Positions 1-8,157 of a DNA stretch of 36,479 nt are shown one piece after another. Numbering within the stretch: the first letter of the stretch is position 1; every line of letters starts with the position of its first letter. The position numbers and the translations under genes were made by a program. The notes beneath the pieces are model-generated. The model searched no databases. It worked only from the letters and a program-made list of their open reading frames with translations, and was not told where the DNA came from. The stretch comes from JBEICQ01 sp046297395 (GTDB taxonomy: Bacteria > Bacteroidota > Bacteroidia > UBA4408), in NCBI GenBank assembly GCA_046297395.1, contig JBKCNM010000052.1, forward strand, positions 1 through 36,479, read 5' to 3'.

Positions 1-2
1 CA

Positions 3-653
3 CGTTGGGAAAAAACCTTGGACAACATCCTGGGTAAACACCCGTTAGGCCGTACGGTTACTGCCAATTATTCTGAACCTTAAGCTAAATAAAAAACAAA
101 AAGCAAGATTCATGTTGAAGGCGCCCTTCAATGTGCCATCCGTGTTGGCAAGCGTTTATTCTCAAAAAATCATCCTGATTACCTTCCTCTCACCATTGTG
201 AACACAATATTGGGCGGCTATTTTGGTTCAAGGCTGATGAAGAACATCCGCGAAGACAAAGGGTATACCTATGGAATCGGTTCAGGGCTTGTATCTCGTC
301 AGTTGGGTGGATTTTTTTATATCTCCTCCGAGGTGGGTGCCGATGTCACCCAAAATGCCCTTGATGAGGTTTACAAAGAGTTGCATAAAATGTGCACGGA
401 ACCCGTACCTGCCGAAGAATTGAATCTTGTTAAAAATTACTTAATGGGGCAGTTTCTCCGGGGAGCAGATGGGGTATTCTCTCAGGCGGAGCGATTTTTG
501 TCGGTACATTTGTATGGACTTGATTACTCCTATTACCGCAGGTACCTGGATATATTAGAAACCATCCATCCGGAACAAATCATGCAACTGTCAGCCAAAT
601 ATCTTTCCCCTGAAAGCATGAGCGAACTGGTTGTGGGAAAAACACATGTATAA
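3..653 (+). CDS. M16 family peptidase, C-terminal part; reading frame interrupted near 80-105
   Basis: This is the end of an M16 (pitrilysin/insulinase-like) metallopeptidase subunit; its start lies outside the window. The segment NTILGGYFGSRLMKNIREDK followed by GYTYGIGSG is the signature of the C-terminal M16 domain, which helps close the chamber around peptide substrates but carries no HxxEH zinc site. The coding frame can be read back from the stop at 651 to about 93. Two in-frame stops (81-83 and 90-92) then break it, although the same frame upstream (3-80) again gives plausible M16 sequence. Between them, the next frame reads an open, lysine-rich stretch, so two compensating single-base shifts around the A-runs at 91-102 would repair the gene. 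It may be a real pseudogene or a sequence error. An automatic caller might start at the GTG at 198, which lies inside the conserved domain and is not a credible start. Confidence 0.62.
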
Positions 654-710
654 AAAACATCCCTTCAGGCAAGTTGGTTTTCGCTGATTGGATGTGTATC
701 AAATAACGCG

Positions 711-2771
711 TTGAAAAAGCTTGCATTCATATTTTTTTGTGTGGCTTTGAGGTTTGCAACTTTACAGGCTCAACCTGTGCTCCCTGTGCTTACATGCACA
801 GAGGTACTCGCTAATGGGGATGTTCAACTTTCTTTTGACTACACGGCCCCTGCCCCACCCGATGTGATTGATTCTTTGGTAGTGATGTTTTCCAATAACC
901 TCTCAGGAACATTTTCCAGAAGCCAGGTTCTGCTTCCCCCCTTTTTGAATCCATTGGTGTGCACGGTGGGCATACCGGCGCCCGATGCCAATGCACAGGT
1001 CTTTTACTTTTTTGCCAAGGTGTATATCAATGGGCAACTGAACCCCGACAGTTCGAATGTCATGGCAAGCATCTTGCTGAATGTTTCTAATGCTACAGCA
1101 GGGATTGCTGCACTTTCATGGAATGCGGCATCAGAGCCTTTGTTGACTACTGCCACAGGAGTTTATAACATCTACAGGCAATATGTTTCTCCGCCCAACA
1201 ATTCCTGGTTTATCTCCGACTCCGCAGCAGGTCTTGTACATAATGAAGTCATCATTCAATGTGATGACTCGGTGCGGTTTTATGTAGAGATGAACGACTC
1301 ATTGGGTTGTGCCTCACGCTCTGGTACCATCACGAGGTATTTCCTGAATGCCAAACCCAATACACCAAAATTGCAATATGTTACCTGGAATCCGATCACA
1401 TCAAGCATTGATATTGTATGGTCTCCAAGTCTATCGGCAGATGTAACAGGATACCAGGTGTATGCCATTACCGGAGGAACGCCTTTGCTGATTGGTACCA
1501 CCAATACCATCAATGATACCGTCTTTACTTATGGAGGCGGAAGTCCGCAAAATCAGCCGGAAGAATTCAGGATTGCAGCGATTGACTCATGCAACAAAAT
1601 CAGTAATCCCGGTCTTACCCACAACACCATCAAGCTGGATTATTCACTTGACCGATGCAGCAGGATTGCCCGTTTTACCTGGAATGCATATTTGAATTGG
1701 GACAATGGCGTACATGCGTATTTGGTTTATTTAAAAAAGGACAACTTCCCATATGTCCTGCTTGGAAGCACAACAGAAAATACATTTGACTATACTGTTG
1801 AGGCCGGCGTTCAGCAGTTGAGCGTATATGTGGTTGCAACAGATACCATCGATTCTCTGACGAGTGTATCACCTGAAGTCTCTTTTATCCCATCCTTGCC
1901 GCGGCAACCGGATGTCTTTCTGCTCAGGCATGCCACCGTGCTCTCCGATTCTCTGGTTGAACTGAAATTGTATCATGATACCCTGGCTGCAATCAAGGAA
2001 TACAGAGTGATGCGGGCAGATGCCCCGGGAGGAGATTTGCAGCAAATTGGCATTCTGCCATTCAGCAACCTTTCACGAACCATCTACTTTTATGATTCGC
2101 TGGCCTTTACCGATGAGCAGAGTTATTTCTATAAAATTCAATGTATTGATACCTGTGGCAATCTGATTATTACATCTAATCCCGGCAGCAGTATTTTTAT
2201 CAAAGGAGAAGTCCGGGAAAATTACCTCAATCTTGTTTCATGGAATCCATACCTGGAATGGCCTCAGGGAACACGACATGATGCGCTTTACTCACTCAAG
2301 GATTCATTGGATGCAAATGTGATTCCATACAGGCTTCAGGCAGGTATAAACGGATATACTGAAGAGATTATTGAACAGATAACCGACGATGGCAAGTACT
2401 GTTATTATGTGGAAGCCATCAGCAACACGCATCCCCTCTTGTTTTTTAATGATACCAGCAGGTCAAATATCATATGCATCAAACAGGAACCGAAAATATT
2501 TATCCCCAACGCTTTCTCTCCCAACAACGATGAGCTGAATGACCTATTTGCTCCCACAGTAATTTTTGCCAATGATGAAAACTACAGGCTCAGGATTTTT
2601 AACCGGTTTGGTGGATTGATATTTGAGACAAATGATGCCAAAGTAGGCTGGGATGGCAATTACCAGGGAAACTTTCCATGTCAGATAGGTGTTTATGCTT
2701 ACACACTTACCTACACCAATACCCTCAACAAAATTGTTTTTCGTAGTGGCACACTTCACTTGTTGAGATAG
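711..2771 (+). CDS. Secreted multidomain protein with type B T9SS sorting domain (CHU_C-like)
   Basis: This is a large predicted exported protein of 686 residues. It starts with a signal peptide (residues 1-20: MKKLAFIFFCVALRFATLQA, then QPV). The middle consists of beta-sandwich, fibronectin-III-like modules: segments such as ARFTWNAYLNWDNG and NLVSWNPYLEWPQG recur with similar spacing. The last ~95 residues begin FIPNAFSPNNDELNDLF, continue with LRIFNRFGGLIFET and WDGNYQG, and end in GVYAYTLTYTN. This is the gliding-motility-associated C-terminal domain (type B sorting signal) that directs cargo through the type IX secretion system to the cell surface or medium. The start is a TTG at 711; the preceding frame holds no ATG before the upstream stop, and the signal peptide begins exactly here. 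The function beyond secretion (adhesin or extracellular matrix protein) is not visible. Confidence 0.85.
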   Translation: MKKLAFIFFCVALRFATLQAQPVLPVLTCTEVLANGDVQLSFDYTAPAPPDVIDSLVVMFSNNLSGTFSRSQVLLPPFLNPLVCTVGIPAPDANAQVFYFFAKVYINGQLNPDSSNVMASILLNVSNATAGIAALSWNAASEPLLTTATGVYNIYRQYVSPPNNSWFISDSAAGLVHNEVIIQCDDSVRFYVEMNDSLGCASRSGTITRYFLNAKPNTPKLQYVTWNPITSSIDIVWSPSLSADVTGYQVYAITGGTPLLIGTTNTINDTVFTYGGGSPQNQPEEFRIAAIDSCNKISNPGLTHNTIKLDYSLDRCSRIARFTWNAYLNWDNGVHAYLVYLKKDNFPYVLLGSTTENTFDYTVEAGVQQLSVYVVATDTIDSLTSVSPEVSFIPSLPRQPDVFLLRHATVLSDSLVELKLYHDTLAAIKEYRVMRADAPGGDLQQIGILPFSNLSRTIYFYDSLAFTDEQSYFYKIQCIDTCGNLIITSNPGSSIFIKGEVRENYLNLVSWNPYLEWPQGTRHDALYSLKDSLDANVIPYRLQAGINGYTEEIIEQITDDGKYCYYVEAISNTHPLLFFNDTSRSNIICIKQEPKIFIPNAFSPNNDELNDLFAPTVIFANDENYRLRIFNRFGGLIFETNDAKVGWDGNYQGNFPCQIGVYAYTLTYTNTLNKIVFRSGTLHLLR

Positions 2772-2871
2772 GATCCCCGGAAAGAAAGCGGGTGTTTCAC
2801 CATTCCGGAAAAGCATAATAGATGAAGATGCTCACAAACAAAACCGAAGAGAAAAATACAGCGCGAGATGC

Positions 2872-2942
2872 CCGTTAGCGATTGCAACGGTTACTTTTTT
2901 GCCTGCAAAAAAGTTTGAGTGAAAAGCGCGCCCCGTAAGGGG
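2872..2942. repeat. Cluster of three adjacent inverted repeats (structured intergenic element)
   Basis: Three hairpins lie in a row. CCGTT (2872-2876) pairs with AACGG (2886-2890). ACTTTTTTGC (2893-2902) pairs perfectly with GCAAAAAAGT (2905-2914). CCCC (2931-2934) pairs with GGGG (2939-2942) across a GTAA loop. A second AACGG at 2943-2947 could compete for the first arm. The block sits about 100 bases after the stop of the T9SS cargo gene and 140 bases before the frr promoter. It has no clean run of T after a GC-rich stem, so it is not a textbook terminator. It resembles dispersed palindromic intergenic elements of Bacteroidota, but only one copy is visible in this window. Confidence 0.5.
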
Positions 2943-3089
2943 AACGGCCAGATATCCCTACATCATCTCACAAAGATTTTGAAGAAAAGAAAACGAAATG
3001 TTTGCAGAATCCTATTCCATTTTTAAAAATATTTTTTGACGATGCTTTGATGCTTGGAACGGAATCTTATTCTGCTGAGGTTTTTTTGG

Positions 3090-3120
3090 TTTGCACTTAT
3101 GAAAGTGGCTTGTAACTTTG
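3090..3120 (+). promoter_or_regulatory. Bacteroidota-type sigma-ABfr promoter for frr
   Basis: TTTG at 3090-3093, a spacer of exactly 19 bases, then TAACTTTG at 3113-3120 match the -33/-7 consensus TTTG-N19-TAnnTTTG in full. Transcription would begin near 3126, about 19 bases before the ATG at 3145. Confidence 0.75.
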
Positions 3121-3144
3121 CCACAGGCACAAAAGCTTTTTACC

Positions 3145-3708
3145 ATGACCGACGAACTTAAAAAAGTAATCCAATCCACTGAGGAACAGATGAAGCATAG
3201 CATTGCTCACCTCGAAACGGAACTTTCCAAAATCAGGGCCGGGAAAGCCAATCCTTCCATGCTGGATGCTGTGATGGTGGACTATTACGGCAACCGTGTT
3301 CCGCTTTCGAATGTGGGCAACATCTCCTCTCCCGATCCCCGCACGCTGTTGATTCAACCTTGGGAAAAAGGCATGATTACACCCATAGAGAAGGCTATCC
3401 TTATGGCCAATCTGGGTTTCAATCCTCAGAATGATGGCACACTGATTCGTATTTCCATTCCACCGCTCACCGAGGAACGCCGCAAGGAATTGGTAAAAAA
3501 AGCCAAATCGGAAGCCGAGCATGCCAAGGTTTCGCTTCGCACCATTCGCAAACAATCGAATGAAGAAATAAAAAAGTTGCAAAAGGCCGGCACGCCGGAG
3601 GACATGACCAAGCAAGGTGAGCAAAAGGTGCAGGAACTTACGGATGCCTATGCGGCCAAGGCCGATAAGCACATTGAAGTGAAGGAAAAAGAAATCATGA
3701 CAGTTTGA
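3145..3708 (+). CDS. frr: Ribosome recycling factor
   Basis: Ribosome recycling factor acts with EF-G to split the post-termination ribosome so that subunits can be reused. The 187-residue product has the family's usual length of about 185. It shows the typical features: the N-terminal helix with LETELSKIRAGKANPSMLD, the beta domain with NVGNISSPDPRTLLIQPWEK, and the C-terminal helices with PPLTEERRKELVKKAKSEAE and RTIRKQSNEEIKKLQK. The frame is open up to a TTG at 3118, but that codon lies inside the -7 promoter element, so the ATG at 3145 is the start. The next gene begins 7 bases after the stop, suggesting co-transcription with the DUF4293 gene. Confidence 0.96.
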   Translation: MTDELKKVIQSTEEQMKHSIAHLETELSKIRAGKANPSMLDAVMVDYYGNRVPLSNVGNISSPDPRTLLIQPWEKGMITPIEKAILMANLGFNPQNDGTLIRISIPPLTEERRKELVKKAKSEAEHAKVSLRTIRKQSNEEIKKLQKAGTPEDMTKQGEQKVQELTDAYAAKADKHIEVKEKEIMTV

Positions 3709-3715
3709 TATACAG

Positions 3716-4198
3716 ATGTTGCAGCGCATTCAATCTGTTTATCTTTTGCTGGGATTCCTTGTATTGCTGGCATCCCTTCTCTCTGCCAATGCAGTTTTCA
3801 CCGTTGGCAACAGCACGATAAACTTCTCAGCCTTTGGCCTTCTGAGCGAACAAAACACACAAGTCTCCATTCGCTTTCCATTTTTACTCATGCTTGCAAG
3901 TTTGGGCATTCCGATGCTGGGTTTTTTGGCCTGCATTTTTTTATTTCACAACCGGAAGCTTCAAATAAAGATGGTGAGGCTATGCTCACTTTTGGTGCTT
4001 GTGCATGTGGCAGCAGAAGCATTTTTATACAAGCATGCCTTTGAAACACTTGAGGGATTGTTTCCCGGCACAGCGATTACCACTCAATGGGGTATTGGCA
4101 GCCTCTTGCCACTGGTATGCATTGCCCTGAGCATGCTTGCAGTTTCAAGGATCAAGCACGACGAGGAATTGGTGCGCAGTGCCGACCGCATCCGCTGA
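3716..4198 (+). CDS. DUF4293 family integral membrane protein
   Basis: This is a small hydrophobic protein of 160 residues with about four membrane helices: residues ~5-25 (VYLLLGFLVLLASLLSA), ~55-77 (PFLLMLASLGIPMLGFLACIF), ~83-105, and ~120-142 (WGIGSLLPLVCIALSMLAVS). The opening MLQRIQSVYLLLGFL and the overall layout match DUF4293, a family I know only from Bacteroidota and whose function is undescribed. It lies 7 bases downstream of frr and probably shares its promoter. The tail after the last helix is short, charged and presumably cytoplasmic. The family call rests on the N-terminal motif and topology alone. Confidence 0.75.
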   Translation: MLQRIQSVYLLLGFLVLLASLLSANAVFTVGNSTINFSAFGLLSEQNTQVSIRFPFLLMLASLGIPMLGFLACIFLFHNRKLQIKMVRLCSLLVLVHVAAEAFLYKHAFETLEGLFPGTAITTQWGIGSLLPLVCIALSMLAVSRIKHDEELVRSADRIR

Positions 4199-4221
4199 TG
4201 TCGCAATAAAGCCCTATTTCT

Positions 4222-4229
4222 TATCTTTG
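4222..4229 (+). promoter_or_regulatory. Candidate -7 element of a lepA promoter
   Basis: TATCTTTG matches TAnnTTTG fully and lies 31 bases before the lepA ATG. The position 19 bases upstream does not read TTTG, so only half of the promoter is recognisable. The element falls in the 62-base gap between the DUF4293 gene and lepA. Confidence 0.45.
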
Positions 4230-4260
4230 CGGACTTTGCTGAAAGCACTGTCGTCAATTC

Positions 4261-6048
4261 ATGAAAAACATCCGCAACTTTTGCATCATTGCACACATCG
4301 ACCATGGAAAAAGCACCTTGGCCGACCGCTTGCTTGAGATTACCAAAACAGTAAGTCAGAGGGAGTTGCAGGCACAGGTGCTGGACGATATGGACCTGGA
4401 GCGTGAGCGAGGCATTACCATAAAGAGCCACGCCATCCAGATGAACTATGAATACAAGGGTGAAAAATACATCCTCAACCTGATTGATACGCCCGGGCAT
4501 GTGGACTTTTCCTATGAAGTATCCCGTTCCATTGCTGCCTGCGAAGGTGCTTTGCTGGTGGTGGATGCTGCTCAGGGAATACAGGCCCAAACCATTTCCA
4601 ATCTTTACCTCGCCTTGGGCAACGACCTTGAGATTATCCCGGTATTGAACAAAATTGATTTGCCTGCTGCAAATCCGGAAGAGGTAAAAGACCAGATTGT
4701 GGATTTATTGGGTTGCAAAAGAGAGGAAATCATGGCGGCCTCCGGAAAAACAGGGATGGGGGTAGACAAGGTGCTCGAGGCCATTGTTGAGAGAATTCCT
4801 GCTCCTCATGGCGACCCGACCGCTCCTTTACAGGCGCTGATTTTTGATTCGGTATACAATCCATTCAGGGGCATCATCGCTTATTTTAAAATTGTAAATG
4901 GTGTAATCCGGAAAAACGACAAGGTAAAATTTGTGGCAACAGGCTGGGAATACATGGCCGACGAGGTAGGTGTGCTGAGGTTAAAGCAGGAACCCCGCGA
5001 CTCCATCAGCACAGGAGATGTTGGTTATATTATCTCGGGGATCAAAGATGCCCGTGAAGTGAAGGTGGGTGATACCATCACCACCATTGAAAATCCTTGT
5101 AAGAATGCCATTCAGGGTTTTGAAGATGTTAAGCCCATGGTGTTTGCCGGCATTTATCCCGTAGATACCGAAGATTATGAAGAGCTGAGATTTTCCATGG
5201 AAAAACTGCAGCTCAATGATGCTTCCCTTACCTGGGAACCCGAGGCCTCTGCAGCCCTTGGATTCGGATTCCGCTGTGGATTCTTAGGGATGCTTCACAT
5301 GGAAATTATCCAGGAGCGATTGGAACGGGAATTTGGCATGACAGTGATTACCACGGTGCCGAATGTGTCCTACAAGGCCTATACCACCAAAGAAGACCTG
5401 ATCATTGTAAACAATCCTTCCGACTTGCCGGATGTATCCAAACTCGAATTTGTAGAAGAGCCTTTTATCAAGGCCCAGATCATTACCAAGGCAGAATACA
5501 TTGGCTCAATCATGACGCTGTGTATCAACAAAAGAGGAATTCTTAAAAACCAGGTATACCTCACACAAGACAGGGTTGAACTGAATTTTGAAATGCCGCT
5601 TGCAGAAGTTGTGTTTGATTTTTACGACAGGCTCAAAACCCTCTCCCGGGGCTATGCTTCATTTGATTACTCTCCGATTGGTTACCGCCGCAGTGACCTC
5701 ATAAAATTAGATATTCTCCTCAACAGCGAACAGGTGGATGCGCTTTCGGCGCTTATCCACAGAGATCATGCTTATGATTTTGGGAAAAAGATTTGTGAGA
5801 AACTGAAAGAATTGATTCCTCGACAACAATTTGAAATCCCCATACAGGCAGCCATTGGTGCCAAAATCATTGCCCGCGAAACCATCAAGGCTTTGCGAAA
5901 AGATGTAACCGCAAAATGTTACGGAGGTGACATCTCGAGAAAACGCAAACTCTTGGAGAAACAAAAGGAAGGGAAAAAGAGAATGCGTCAGGTGGGCAGT
6001 GTGGAAATTCCACAATCTGCTTTTATGGCGGTGCTCAAGTTGGATTGA
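4261..6048 (+). CDS. lepA: Elongation factor 4 (LepA GTPase)
   Basis: LepA/EF4 is a ribosome-bound translational GTPase related to EF-G, implicated in initiation or back-translocation under stress. The 595-residue product has the family's normal length. GTPase motifs appear in order: G1 AHIDHGKST near residue 12, G2 RGIT, G3 DTPGHVDF near 80, G4 NKID near 134, and a G5 region SGKTG. The EF4-specific C-terminal domain follows, with YGGDISRKRKLLEKQKEGKK near the end. The start is the ATG at 4261, just before MKNIRNFCIIAHIDHGKST. A tRNA-Arg gene begins six bases after the stop codon and is probably processed from the same transcript. Confidence 0.97.
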   Translation: MKNIRNFCIIAHIDHGKSTLADRLLEITKTVSQRELQAQVLDDMDLERERGITIKSHAIQMNYEYKGEKYILNLIDTPGHVDFSYEVSRSIAACEGALLVVDAAQGIQAQTISNLYLALGNDLEIIPVLNKIDLPAANPEEVKDQIVDLLGCKREEIMAASGKTGMGVDKVLEAIVERIPAPHGDPTAPLQALIFDSVYNPFRGIIAYFKIVNGVIRKNDKVKFVATGWEYMADEVGVLRLKQEPRDSISTGDVGYIISGIKDAREVKVGDTITTIENPCKNAIQGFEDVKPMVFAGIYPVDTEDYEELRFSMEKLQLNDASLTWEPEASAALGFGFRCGFLGMLHMEIIQERLEREFGMTVITTVPNVSYKAYTTKEDLIIVNNPSDLPDVSKLEFVEEPFIKAQIITKAEYIGSIMTLCINKRGILKNQVYLTQDRVELNFEMPLAEVVFDFYDRLKTLSRGYASFDYSPIGYRRSDLIKLDILLNSEQVDALSALIHRDHAYDFGKKICEKLKELIPRQQFEIPIQAAIGAKIIARETIKALRKDVTAKCYGGDISRKRKLLEKQKEGKKRMRQVGSVEIPQSAFMAVLKLD

Positions 6049-6054
6049 TTCACC

Positions 6055-6126
6055 GGTCCCGTAGTACAACGGATAGTACGGAGGTCTCCGGAACCTCAGA
6101 TTTGCGTTCGATTCGCAACGGGACCA
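6055..6126 (+). tRNA. tRNA-Arg (anticodon CCG)
   Basis: A full cloverleaf folds from this stretch. The acceptor stem GGTCCCG (6055-6061) pairs with CGGGACC (6119-6125), all seven pairs Watson-Crick, with discriminator A at 6126. The D arm is GTAC/GTAC. The anticodon arm GAGGT/ACCTC encloses the loop CTCCGGA, giving anticodon CCG, which reads the arginine codon CGG. The T arm TTGCG/CGCAA encloses TTCGATT. The 3' CCA is not encoded (CTA follows). The gene lies six bases after lepA with no room for its own promoter. Confidence 0.95.
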
Positions 6127-6192
6127 CTACCACATGCAATGACGAAGGCAAATACCCCCAATTCCTTCGCTGCCGGAAAAAAACAAATGGGT

Positions 6193-6981
6193 TTAGTCGA
6201 TGAGCATCGGGGTTTTTCCATCGGTAATGAGGATTTTGCTGTTGGCCGATTTACTTAACTCCTCAAAGGCTTCAATGCTTCTTATTTTGATGATTTGTTC
6301 GGTAAGACCCTCCGAGAGAATCTTCTGTGCATCTCTGGTACCCTTGGCTTCAATCACTTTGCGATCTGCCTCCAGGCGTTCTTGCTGAAGCACAAACTCC
6401 ATGCGCATGGCATCCTGTTCTGCTTGCAACTTTTGCTCTATACTGCGGGCAAGCCCTTCAGGAAGTTGAATACTCTTCATAAGTACCGATTCAATAATGA
6501 TTCCTTGTCCTGACAATGTTTCGGCCATCTTTTTGGAGATGGATTTTTCTATTTCTGCACGCATACCGCTATGCATGTCTTTTGCAAAAAACTGCGCGCA
6601 TACATCGGCTGCTGCAGAGCGAAATACATTGGCGATGATGTTCTCGTAGGATAATCCTATATTTTTAATGACATCCTGTATTTTTTTTACATCGGTTTTG
6701 TATAGAATAGATATCTGAGAAGTAATACTCAGTCCTTCCTTGCTGGGAAGACTCAGGGAAAGCTCAAGATTGGTGGTTTGAATGGATGCCCTGACCACAC
6801 GGGTGGTAAATGGATTATAGAAAACTGCACCATGGGTGTGAACGACATCGGATAATTTCCCAAGTCTTTGTTTGACGCCGGCCTGGCCCGGGCGGATGAT
6901 GGCGCAGCCCTGCATGAGTATTATTAAAAGAACAAAAGATGTAGACGCAAAGCATCGGAAGTAGAAAAGAGAGTTATTCAT
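6193..6981 (-). CDS. SPFH/prohibitin-like (band 7) membrane protein
   Basis: This protein belongs to the SPFH superfamily (prohibitin, HflK/HflC, stomatin), membrane scaffolds that often regulate proteases or lipid domains. After a hydrophobic N-terminus ending SFVLLIILMQGC it reads IIRPGQAGVKQRLGKLSDVV, the usual band 7 entry. The SPFH core follows, then an alpha-helical region rich in A, E, K and R (IEQKLQAEQDAMRMEFVLQQERLEADRKVIEAKG) typical of the coiled-coil tail. The Cys after LMQG could be a relaxed lipobox. The frame opens at 7023, but MNNSLF at 6981 gives a normal signal/anchor and a -7-like TTACTTTG lies just upstream (6997-7004), so I choose 6981 (262 residues). The gene follows the anti-sigma gene by 117 bases on the same strand. 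Confidence 0.78.
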   Translation of the reverse strand: MNNSLFYFRCFASTSFVLLIILMQGCAIIRPGQAGVKQRLGKLSDVVHTHGAVFYNPFTTRVVRASIQTTNLELSLSLPSKEGLSITSQISILYKTDVKKIQDVIKNIGLSYENIIANVFRSAAADVCAQFFAKDMHSGMRAEIEKSISKKMAETLSGQGIIIESVLMKSIQLPEGLARSIEQKLQAEQDAMRMEFVLQQERLEADRKVIEAKGTRDAQKILSEGLTEQIIKIRSIEAFEELSKSANSKILITDGKTPMLID

Positions 6982-7098
6982 ATCGCAAGTTTTTACCAAA
7001 GTAAAACTTGTATGAGAAGACAATGTTTATCGAAAATTTGGTAAGTAGGCGTTTTGTGAATTATTAACAGCCGTATCGGGCATAATTGCACCTTGTAA

Positions 7099-8157
7099 TC
7101 ACTTTATCGAATTTTTATATTTCAGAATGCTGTCGGATGCTTGCTTTTCAAAAATGGAACCTGGCTTTTCAAGAAGTTCATATTGTTCAATTGCCTTGTT
7201 TATCTTGCCCAAACGAATAAAACAGTTGGCCAGCATCCAGCGGTTGTTATCGTCCATTTTTTTTGCTTCATTTTTTGAAAAAACTTTTTCTAAACAACGG
7301 GCTGCTTTGTTCCATTCACCTTTGTCGTAAAATACTTTTGCATTCTTCAGGAGTTGTTCAACAATCATGATATCCGAGATGGTCTTGTCAAGCTCTTTTG
7401 GATTTTTACCCTCTTGCCTGTCTTCAGCAGAAGTGATCGCCTCACTTTGGTAGAGAGGCCTTTCTTCTTCGCTCATCGTTGTTTTCTTCACCATCCTTGT
7501 ATTTGCAGACTGTGTAAAGTTTTGTTGGGGAAGATCTATTGCTGATGAGCTTGACCCGGATGTGGCTTCTTGTATGTCCGCAAAACTTTTGTTCTTCAGG
7601 CTCTCTTGTACTGAAGATGCCTCATTGACATTTTTTTCTTCGTGTAATGCTTTTACAACATCGCCTGGAGATTGGGCAGGATGCGAACTAGTTGCATGCT
7701 TTTTTTGTGAAGAAACCTGCTGCATCAGATTCTCTTTTTTGTCCTGCTTTGCCATAGAGGTTTCTCTACTTACCAAAGGAGCAGGTGGAGAAGTGGAATG
7801 ATTTCTTGCTAAGCTTCCCGTTGTCTCATGCTTCATGGATTGCTGAGAGGTAGTTTCGTTTGCGCGTCTGATCCAAAGTCTTGTGCTGAGAAGGATAATA
7901 AAAACCACTGCTGCGGCAGAGAGGTAGTACCGCCACATGCCCTGTTTGCCATTTGCAGGTGGGGAAAATTTTAGCGTTTGGGTAAAATCATTTTGTTGCA
8001 ATGCTTCCATGCCTTCAGCATAATCGGAGCACATGGTGCAAAACAACATGTGCTTTTCCATCAGGTGCATCATGTCTTGCGGCATGTTGGATCGGGCATA
8101 CGCCTTTATCTGCTCATCGTTGGGGCAGGATAAGATGTTGGTATAGGGTTTATGCAT
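7099..8157 (-). CDS. Anti-sigma-factor-like membrane protein with C-terminal repeat domain
   Basis: This single-pass membrane protein of 352 residues is encoded directly after, and overlapping by 8 bases, an ECF sigma factor. Its N-terminal ~60 residues contain HMLFCTMC, the H-x3-C-x2-C zinc-binding pattern of anti-sigma factors that hold the sigma factor inactive. One membrane helix follows (YYLSAAAVVFIILLSTRLW, near residues 77-95). A long linker rich in S, T, Q, K and E runs to about residue 235. The C-terminal ~100 residues (MIVEQLLKNAKVFYDKGEWN, KAARCLEKVF, NRWMLANCFIRLGKINKAIE) look like tetratricopeptide repeats that would sit in the periplasm. The repeat domain may sense a protein ligand. 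Regulation of the adjacent sigma factor is inferred from gene order. Confidence 0.75.
   Translation of the reverse strand: MHKPYTNILSCPNDEQIKAYARSNMPQDMMHLMEKHMLFCTMCSDYAEGMEALQQNDFTQTLKFSPPANGKQGMWRYYLSAAAVVFIILLSTRLWIRRANETTSQQSMKHETTGSLARNHSTSPPAPLVSRETSMAKQDKKENLMQQVSSQKKHATSSHPAQSPGDVVKALHEEKNVNEASSVQESLKNKSFADIQEATSGSSSSAIDLPQQNFTQSANTRMVKKTTMSEEERPLYQSEAITSAEDRQEGKNPKELDKTISDIMIVEQLLKNAKVFYDKGEWNKAARCLEKVFSKNEAKKMDDNNRWMLANCFIRLGKINKAIEQYELLEKPGSIFEKQASDSILKYKNSIK

Larger units (their letters stand above)
2772..3144. other. Gene-free stretch with a structured block and the frr promoter
   Basis: No credible coding frame lies here. The first half contains three consecutive inverted repeats (2872-2942, listed separately). 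The end holds the frr promoter. The stretch from about 2950 to 3085 is A/T-rich and shows nothing I can name. Confidence 0.7.

Noticed and set aside
3097..3729. Long minus-strand frame of 210 codons
   Set aside because: It is the antisense shadow of frr, whose family motifs are unmistakable.
6138..6170. CGAAGG...CCTTCG hairpin after the tRNA
   Set aside because: The loop is long (15 bases) and no T-run follows on either strand, so it does not qualify as a terminator.
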